From Bacteroidales bacterium (GTDB lineage Bacteria; Bacteroidota; Bacteroidia; Bacteroidales; NBLH01): a stretch of 5,664 nucleotides of DNA. The DNA is taken from NCBI GenBank assembly GCA_027083715.1, contig JALWNR010000219.1, positions 1 to 5,664 of the forward strand. The letters are read 5' to 3'. Below, one piece after another: positions 1 to 3,449 of the stretch. The notes beneath the pieces are model-generated. The model was not told the DNA's origin and ran no database searches. It saw nothing but the letters and a program-made list of their open reading frames with translations. Position numbers and translations under genes: made by a program. Within the stretch, counting starts at the first letter, position 1. Each line of letters opens with the position of its first letter.

Positions 1-1230
1 AAAAAAGCCTTAGAGTATCATTTAAAGGTAGATAGCATTAGCGAACTGTCCCTTAAAAAAAATTCCGATAGAAGACTTAAAGAATTTAAAGCTGAATATG
101 AAACCAGAGAAAGTAAAATCAGACTTAAAAATCAGGCACAGAGCATTAAATACCAACGCATTGTTATTATTATTGTTTTTGCAGTTTTTTTAATTACTTT
201 AATTTTGGTTTTTTTCATTTACAAGCAAGGAAAAAAAATAAAAAAAGCAAATGTCGAATTAAGTAAAAGGAATGCCCGTATTTCTGAGCTTATTGGTTTT
301 CAGAGAGATATGACATCAATGTTGGTACACGATTTAAAAAATCCTTTGGATATTATTATTAATTGCGAAGCCGGAACCAAGCCTCAAAAACAGCTTGAAA
401 AAGTAAAAAAAATTGGTCGGCAAATGGTACACATGGTGCTTAATATTTTGGATATTAACCGCTATGAAGATATAGGTCTTTCATTGAATAAATCTCGTTT
501 CTTATTTTCTTCGGTAGTTGATGAAGCTATTGCTGACATTGATTATGTAGCCGGTAAAAAAAATATAAATGTTCAAAAAAAATTTGATGCCGACTATCTT
601 GTTTTAGGAGATAAAGAGTTACTTAAAAGAGTGATGGTTAATTTATTAACCAATGCAATAAAATTTTCGCATTTTGAGGAGAAGGTTGAAATTGAAGCAA
701 ATTTGTGTTGTTCGGAATTTATATCTGTCTCTGTAATCGATTATGGTGTGGGAATTAGAAAAGATAAATTAAGCAGCATTTTTGATAAATACGTGCAAGT
801 TGATTACCGGAAATCAGGTTCTATGGTTTCTTCCGGTTTGGGTTTGGCTTTTTGTAAATTGGCAGTTGAAGCACATGACGGAACCATCAAGGCACAGTCG
901 GAAAAAGGTATTAAAACGGTGTTTAGCTTTACCCTTCCTGTTTTAGAACAAACACAATTACACTCAAAAAAGGAAAAGAATGTGCAAAAAACAGAATTTT
1001 CTGATAAAGAAATTAACTATTTGAACAAGTTTATTGAAGAATATAAAGAAATTTCAATTTTCGATGTCATTTCTTTACGTAAACTTACCAATGAAATTGA
1101 TGAATCTTTTTCAGAGAATATTTGTAAGGCAAAAAAGAAAATTGAAAAAATTATCTATAATTGTGATGAGCCATCTTATGAAAAACTAATTTCCGGTAAA
1201 TTGTTTTATAAAAACTCAAATCATGCATAA
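1..1230 (+). CDS. TPR-type sensor histidine kinase, 5'-truncated by window edge
   Basis: This is the C-terminal 409 residues of a membrane sensor kinase that autophosphorylates on histidine and passes the phosphate to a response regulator. The frame is open from base 1, so the TTG at 205 is internal: it codes for a Leu inside the membrane helix. Visible in order are a lysine/glutamate-rich helix (1-53) of the kind that links TPR repeats to the membrane in Bacteroidota kinases, one membrane segment (about 54-74), a short coiled coil, a HisKA helix with VHDLKNPL (phospho-His110), and a HATPase domain (about 199-313). The HATPase has an N box (N214 and N218 in NLLTN), G1 (DYGVGI, D247), an F box (IFDKY) and G2 (SSGLGL, 277-282). 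All catalytic motifs are intact. Residues 314-409 form a charged helical tail past the usual HATPase end. The sensory N terminus is missing, so the signal cannot be inferred. The TPR assignment rests on the juxtamembrane sequence style only. Confidence 0.93.
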   Translation, partial: KKALEYHLKVDSISELSLKKNSDRRLKEFKAEYETRESKIRLKNQAQSIKYQRIVIIIVFAVFLITLILVFFIYKQGKKIKKANVELSKRNARISELIGFQRDMTSMLVHDLKNPLDIIINCEAGTKPQKQLEKVKKIGRQMVHMVLNILDINRYEDIGLSLNKSRFLFSSVVDEAIADIDYVAGKKNINVQKKFDADYLVLGDKELLKRVMVNLLTNAIKFSHFEEKVEIEANLCCSEFISVSVIDYGVGIRKDKLSSIFDKYVQVDYRKSGSMVSSGLGLAFCKLAVEAHDGTIKAQSEKGIKTVFSFTLPVLEQTQLHSKKEKNVQKTEFSDKEINYLNKFIEEYKEISIFDVISLRKLTNEIDESFSENICKAKKKIEKIIYNCDEPSYEKLISGKLFYKNSNHA

Positions 1231-2053
1231 AATATTGGTTGTTGATGATTATCCTGATATTGTAAATCAAATTATTGATATACTCTTACAAGCCAATCCG
1301 AATTATTACTTGTATCAAGCAAATAACGGGCATACTGCTTATAAGGCAGCTGTTTCCCTTTTGCCCGATTTAATTATCACCGATTGGGATATGCCCGTTG
1401 TGAATGGCATTGAGTTTATCCGCAACTTAAAAAAATGTGAAAAAACAAAAAATATTCCGGTAATTATGGCTACAGCGGTGAATTTAAGTCCGAATGATTT
1501 AAAAAAAGCCCTGGAAGCCGGAGCTGTGGATTATATCAGAAAACCAATTGATGCCGTTGAACTTATTGCCCGTACCCAGTCTGTTTTGCGTTTATCCGAT
1601 TCGACGAAGCAAATCATTGACTTAAAAGATAAAGAACTGGCTGAAAATGCTTTAAGTCTGATTAAGAACAATAAATTCATCATTAGTATTACTAAAGAAT
1701 TAGAAAATCTATATGATATTATTCCTGATAAAACCGAAGAAATTACCGCCCGGTTTCACCGGATATTAGACGAAATTAACAATAAAGTAAAAGAAGATTC
1801 CTGGCAGCGTTTTGAGCTGTCCTTTAATTCGGCAAATAACAACTTTAAAAAAAATATTTTGGAACACTTTCCCGATTTAACCGAAGCAGAATTAAGACTG
1901 GCTATTTTGATAAAATCAGGTTTGGATACTAAAAGTATAGCCTCAGCACTTTATCTGTCACCCGATAGTGTTAAAGTAGCCCGTTCCAGATTACGTAAAA
2001 AACTACAACTTACTTCAAAAGATAATCTATCTGCTTTTCTCAATAAGTTTTAA
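1223..2053 (+). CDS. Response regulator: REC domain plus LuxR-like HTH output domain
   Basis: This is a 276-residue cytoplasmic DNA-binding response regulator, presumably phosphorylated by the kinase just upstream. The receiver spans about 1-123 with the full catalytic set: acidic pair D8/D9, phosphoacceptor D54 in TDWDMP, T84 in MATA and K107 followed by P108. A helical linker (about 126-215, rich in Lys and Glu) contains WQRFELSF. It leads to a helix-turn-helix at about 217-263 (FPDLTEAELRLA, then TKSIASALYLSPDSVKVARSRLRKKL; recognition helix about 247-260). The linker and HTH match the output module found at the end of many Bacteroidota TPR or Y_Y_Y-type regulators, here joined to a receiver. 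The start at 1223 is secure because the receiver's first strand begins at residue 3. It overlaps the kinase stop by 8 bases with no Shine-Dalgarno sequence, which suggests translational coupling. Target genes are not evident. Confidence 0.93.
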   Translation: MHKILVVDDYPDIVNQIIDILLQANPNYYLYQANNGHTAYKAAVSLLPDLIITDWDMPVVNGIEFIRNLKKCEKTKNIPVIMATAVNLSPNDLKKALEAGAVDYIRKPIDAVELIARTQSVLRLSDSTKQIIDLKDKELAENALSLIKNNKFIISITKELENLYDIIPDKTEEITARFHRILDEINNKVKEDSWQRFELSFNSANNNFKKNILEHFPDLTEAELRLAILIKSGLDTKSIASALYLSPDSVKVARSRLRKKLQLTSKDNLSAFLNKF

Positions 2054-2055
2054 AT

Positions 2056-2081
2056 AACTCTTTACTATTTTTGAGTTTTTA
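2056..2081 (+). terminator. Weak terminator-like hairpin after the two-component operon
   Basis: A 5-bp stem AACTC/GAGTT with a 12-base loop begins three bases after the response regulator stop and runs into a TTTTT tract. The position is right for the operon's terminator. The stem is short and AT-rich, so the call is tentative. Confidence 0.3.
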
Positions 2082-2136
2082 TCGTTGTGTAGTAAATTTA
2101 TTTTATCAACATATAATTTTCTACAAGGCTGATTTA

Positions 2137-2301
2137 TAGTTCGTAGGACTAAAATATTGATAGAAAATAATAATTCGTAGAATCACCAACTGCGTAGCAA
2201 TTGAATAGAAAATAAGACGAAGTTTCAAAATTAAATTTTACATCCTATGCCGTAGGCATATCCATTATGTAACTATGTATGTAGCATAGCGAAATACATA
2301 G
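2137..2301. repeat. Array of six short hairpins, most capped by C(GNA)G triloops
   Basis: Six successive small palindromes are seen. They are 2137-2151 (TAGTTC-GTA-GGACTA, one G-T wobble), 2173-2183 (ATTC-GTA-GAAT), 2187-2203 (CAAcTGC-GTA-GCAaTTG, one mismatch), 2215-2225 (AGAC-GAA-GTTT, one wobble), 2246-2260 (TATGCC-GTA-GGCATA) and 2273-2301 (CTATGTAT/ATACATAG outer stem with a GTA/GAA internal loop and a GC-ATA-GC tip). The stem sequences differ while the C-GTA-G or C-GAA-G cap persists in five of the six. This is the signature of selected or templated structure, not of simple duplication. The last three hairpins lie inside the 99-bp repeat. Such loops are known to give very stable single-stranded DNA mini-hairpins. 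Relation to REP elements mobilised by IS200-type transposases is inferred. Confidence 0.7.
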
Positions 2302-2308
2302 AATTAAT
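2210..2308. repeat. 99-bp dispersed repeat, copy 1
   Basis: This copy is identical to 3029-3127 at 96 of 99 positions by direct reading, in the same orientation and offset by 819 bases. It begins AAATAAGACGAAG and ends near ATTAAT. It contains the AGAC-GAA-GTTT, TATGCC-GTA-GGCATA and CTATGTAT/ATACATAG hairpins. The differences from copy 2 are at 2286 (A, versus G), 2297 (C, versus G) and 2303 (A, versus G). Here the outer stem of the last hairpin is fully paired. Confidence 0.9.
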
Positions 2309-2331
2309 CCTGTTTTGATTTTTGGGACACC

Positions 2332-2400
2332 CTAACAATTTTTAACACTAATTTGAACAGAAATACCGTCAGTTTTAATTTTCTTTAAAGGTAAAAACAT
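2332..2400 (-). pseudogene. Decayed N-terminal start of an IS1634-like transposase, copy 1
   Basis: Reading leftward from the ATG at 2400 gives 22 codons before TAG: MFLPLKKIKTDGISVQISVK followed by N and C. This aligns codon for codon with the better-preserved copy at 2936. It resembles the opening MFLRKKKN.SG.ISVQII.KS of IS1634-type DDE transposases of Bacteroidota as I remember them. Everything after the first 20 or so codons is missing. The family name is an inference from memory, and the remnant cannot encode an active enzyme. Confidence 0.45.
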
Positions 2401-2403
2401 TCG

Positions 2404-2411
2404 CAAATATA
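2404..2411 (-). promoter_or_regulatory. TAnnTTTG -7 element of transposase remnant 1
   Basis: TATATTTG on the minus strand matches the Bacteroidota -7 consensus exactly and ends only three bases before the ATG at 2400. That spacing implies a leaderless or nearly leaderless transcript. The same arrangement is conserved in the second remnant. No clear -33 TTTG is visible. Confidence 0.4.
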
Positions 2412-2451
2412 GTACGGGACACCTTTTTTTATGAAGTGTGAAAAACAGAAA

Positions 2452-2548
2452 AAAGCACCAAAGGTGCGTTAATCATTAGCCCTGCCTGTTGGGGCAGGGT
2501 GCTTGTATATTGCATTACCGTAAAGCACCAAAGGTGCGTAATAATTAG
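2452..2548 (+). repeat. Hairpin cassette 1: two GCACC-AAA-GGTGC stems around a CCCTGCC stem
   Basis: Two perfect mini-hairpins GCACC-AAA-GGTGC (2455-2467 and 2525-2537) start 70 bases apart. Each is followed by GT(T/A)A(T/A)(C/A)ATTAG-like sequence. Between them is a 7-bp GC-rich hairpin CCCTGCC/GGCAGGG (2480-2499, six-base loop). The same design, inverted, recurs at 2679-2766. Hairpin sets of this kind occur in multicopy form in Bacteroidota genomes; that part is recollection, not shown here. Confidence 0.75.
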
Positions 2549-2699
2549 TCTCTATTTCTGTTGGATTAACAGAAAATTTTTGTCAATAAAAGGGTGCCTG
2601 TCTTTTGTGCTAAATGTTACGTGAGTATAGTTGTAAACTTGATTGTGGCATAATACTCTGTTTATTAGCTTAATAATTTTATTACGCACCTTTGGTGCT
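2524..2699. repeat. Perfect 21-bp inverted repeat with 134-base loop
   Basis: Positions 2524-2544, beginning AGCACCAAAGGTGCG and ending TAATAA, are exactly reverse-complementary to 2679-2699. The arms are the inner members of the two hairpin cassettes. A transcript or extruded strand crossing the region could form either two local mini-hairpins or one long stem. Confidence 0.85.
2549..2678. other. Spacer between the opposed hairpin cassettes
   Basis: The only clear structure is an 8-bp hairpin TTTCTGTT/AACAGAAA (2555-2575, loop GGATT) followed by ATTTTTG. It could act as a weak terminator on the plus strand. A GGGTGCCTGTC at 2592-2602 resembles an inverted copy of the IS-like end at 2951-2960. 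No convincing coding frame was found. Confidence 0.4.
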
Positions 2700-2766
2700 C
2701 GTTTTTGATTTCGATTATTAATCATAGGGCTACACCCTATGCTATTAATAACGCTCCTTTGGTGCT
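2679..2766 (-). repeat. Hairpin cassette 2, inverted relative to cassette 1
   Basis: On the minus strand the order matches cassette 1: a GCACC-AAA-GGAGC hairpin (2765 to 2753), a central palindrome, then a perfect GCACC-AAA-GGTGC hairpin (2698 to 2686), with starts 67 bases apart. The central palindrome is CATAGGG/CCCTATG (2723-2741). Outside a two-base bulge it is extended by TTATTAAT/ATTAATAA, giving a 15-bp stem over 2715-2751. The central stem differs in sequence from that of cassette 1, so the architecture is conserved while the sequence is not. Confidence 0.75.
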
Positions 2767-2792
2767 AATTTTGCTACGATTAGTATTTGCCC

Positions 2793-2936
2793 CTATAATA
2801 ATTCATTATACTTTGTGCAAGGTAGTGAAATTTGACAATTAGCCTTCTTCTTTTGATTTTTGAAACCCAAACAACTTTTGACAATAATTTGAGCAGAAAT
2901 ACTGCCGGATTTATTTTTCTTTTTACGTAAAAACAT
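2793..2936 (-). pseudogene. Decayed N-terminal start of an IS1634-like transposase, copy 2
   Basis: From the ATG at 2936 the minus strand reads 47 codons to a TAG. They begin MFLRKKKNKSGSISAQIIVK, which looks like the N terminus of IS1634-type transposases of Bacteroidota (recognised from memory). The similarity to that family fades after about residue 21, and the remaining residues look like read-through into unrelated DNA. The DDE catalytic core, normally several hundred residues, is absent. A longer open frame on the same strand (2962 to 2780) uses another phase and is not meaningful. Confidence 0.5.
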
Positions 2937-2960
2937 GTGCAAATATAACACAGGACACCC
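2851..2960 (-). repeat. Diverged ~110-bp direct repeat, copy 2 (IS-end-like)
   Basis: This is the partner of 2313-2423. On the minus strand it begins GGGTGTCCTGTG, then TATATTTG and the transposase-like start, and ends at CAAAAATCAAAA. Many differences between the copies fall within the remnant reading frame and include a stop in copy 1, as expected of neutral decay. A short CATTG/CAATG hairpin (2977-2991) lies in the extra sequence just outside the end. Confidence 0.7.
2940..2947 (-). promoter_or_regulatory. TAnnTTTG -7 element of transposase remnant 2
   Basis: TATATTTG on the minus strand is positioned as in remnant 1, three bases before the ATG at 2936. Retention of this exact octamer in both copies, while surrounding bases differ, fits its having been the functional transposase promoter. 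Confidence 0.4.
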
Positions 2961-3028
2961 ATTTTTCAGAGATTACCATTGGAAATCAATGAATTATAGC
3001 ATTTTTTTAATAAAGTGCGAAAAACAGG

Positions 3029-3127
3029 AAATAAGACGAAGTTTCAAAATTAAATTTTACATCCTATGCCGTAGGCATATCCATTATGTAACTATGTATG
3101 TAGCGTAGCGAAATAGATAGAGTTAAT
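3029..3127. repeat. 99-bp dispersed repeat, copy 2
   Basis: This is a direct copy of 2210-2308 with three substitutions. The G at 3116 breaks one pair in the last hairpin stem, whereas the G at 3105 restores the GC-GTA-GC tip seen in the other hairpins. The additional upstream hairpins found before copy 1 are absent: here the repeat joins directly to the GTGCGAAAAACAGG segment. The left edge of identity is therefore a natural boundary of the mobile or duplicated unit. Confidence 0.9.
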
Positions 3128-3179
3128 GATACAATTATGAAAAATAAAAACCACAAAAAAACTTAATATAGCTGCTGCA

Positions 3180-3232
3180 TTGTTTACTTTTTGTTTACCT
3201 GATTCTTTAATTTGTTTACTTCTTGCTTACCT
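3180..3232 (+). promoter_or_regulatory. Four helically phased TTGTTTAC(C/T)T direct repeats (candidate operator)
   Basis: Decamers at 3180 (TTGTTTACTT), 3191 (TTGTTTACCT), 3212 (TTGTTTACTT) and 3223 (TTGCTTACCT) are spaced 11, 21 and 11 bases, so all four face the same side of the helix. They form two pairs 32 bases apart. The cluster ends 29 bases before a TAATTTTG -7 element, a usual place for an activator or repressor platform. The binding protein is unknown. A related TCGTTTACCT occurs at 3467-3476 inside the downstream gene and may be chance. Confidence 0.5.
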
Positions 3233-3261
3233 TTTTGTTCGTGTGAGTTATTTTCTATCCA

Positions 3262-3269
3262 TAATTTTG
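3262..3269 (+). promoter_or_regulatory. TAnnTTTG -7 promoter element for the small-protein/secreted-protein operon
   Basis: TAATTTTG is an exact match to the Bacteroidota -7 consensus and lies 20 bases upstream of the ATG at 3290. A transcript starting a few bases after it would have a leader of roughly 15 bases rich in A, including GGTAAAAAAG. The nearest upstream TTTG (3234-3237) is 24 bases away, longer than the usual 19-21, so recruitment may depend on the repeats upstream. Confidence 0.5.
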
Positions 3270-3289
3270 TGGTAAAAAAGATTATAAAA

Positions 3290-3445
3290 ATGAAGGTGAA
3301 AAGTAAAATTTATAAAAAATCCAAAGATATTATCCAAAAATGCGAAGAACAAATTGCCGATTTGGAAAAACTAATCGATAAAAGCCAAAAAACAAACACA
3401 AAGCAAATTGAAGAATCAAAAAAAGTAAAACCCGATAAAAATTAA
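3290..3445 (+). CDS. Small lysine-rich coiled-coil protein, 51 residues
   Basis: I do not recognise a family. The protein has about 15 lysines against 9 acidic residues, no signal peptide and no membrane segment, so it is probably cytoplasmic. Residues 14-32 can form an amphipathic helix with Ile15, Ile22 and Ile29 at one heptad position and Cys18 and Leu25 at the other. The tail after residue 33 is polar and probably disordered. The ATG at 3290 is preferred over a TTG at 3212: the TTG lies upstream of the likely transcription start and within the repeated motifs, and the intervening 26 codons look non-coding. The gene ends four bases before the large exported protein, so the two are probably co-transcribed. 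With a protein this short, chance translation cannot be excluded, but spacing, promoter and codon pattern favour a real gene. Confidence 0.6.
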   Translation: MKVKSKIYKKSKDIIQKCEEQIADLEKLIDKSQKTNTKQIEESKKVKPDKN

Positions 3446-3449
3446 AGAT

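Larger units (their letters stand above)
2313..2423 (-). repeat. Diverged ~110-bp direct repeat, copy 1 (IS-end-like)
   Basis: This aligns over its length with 2851-2960 at about three-quarters identity by eye, in the same orientation. On the minus strand it starts with AGGTGTCCCGTAC, then a TATATTTG element and an ATG, and ends at CAAAAATCAAAA. GGGACACC occurs at both edges of this copy (2324-2331 and 2416-2423) in direct orientation. The similarity resumes after the edge in the segment AGTG(T/C)GAAAAACAG (2434-2448, versus 3013-3027). Copy 2 carries about 40 extra bases between these two parts. Confidence 0.7.
2054..3136. other. Gene-free repeat island of about 1.1 kb
   Basis: No frame here carries a plausible intact protein. 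The stretch is filled with short hairpins, a 99-bp repeat present at both ends, opposed hairpin cassettes in the middle, and two decayed transposase starts on the minus strand. The elements are annotated separately. The order along the plus strand is: GNA-hairpin array and 99-bp copy 1, transposase remnant 1, hairpin cassette 1, spacer, hairpin cassette 2, transposase remnant 2, 99-bp copy 2. The two outer repeats differ at only three positions, whereas the two transposase remnants are only about three-quarters identical by eye, so the pieces arrived at different times. Such islands in Bacteroidota typically mark places where insertions are tolerated between operons. Confidence 0.8.

Noticed and set aside
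205..207. TTG as the start of the histidine kinase
   Set aside because: The frame is open from base 1 and residues 54-74 form one membrane helix that the TTG would cut in half. The gene begins upstream of the window.
2497..2520. A further copy of the IS-like end (GGGTGCTTGTATATTGC)
   Set aside because: Only scattered bases match the ends at 2423 and 2960, and the sequence is part of the cassette 1 hairpin flank. Likely chance.
2137..2766. CRISPR array
   Set aside because: The repeats are of unequal length and spacing, are partly inverted, have unrelated stems and have no constant-length spacers.
2780..2962. 60-codon minus-strand open frame in the island
   Set aside because: It overlaps the transposase-like remnant in a different phase, and its translation has no family resemblance.
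3212..3289. TTG-initiated N-terminal extension of the small protein
   Set aside because: It lies over the phased repeats and upstream of the TAATTTTG element. The extra 26 residues look non-coding, and the ATG at 3290 has a suitable A-rich leader.
2054..3289. tRNA or other structured RNA gene in the island
   Set aside because: No cloverleaf or TTCGA-type T-loop was found. The hairpins are explained by the repeat families.
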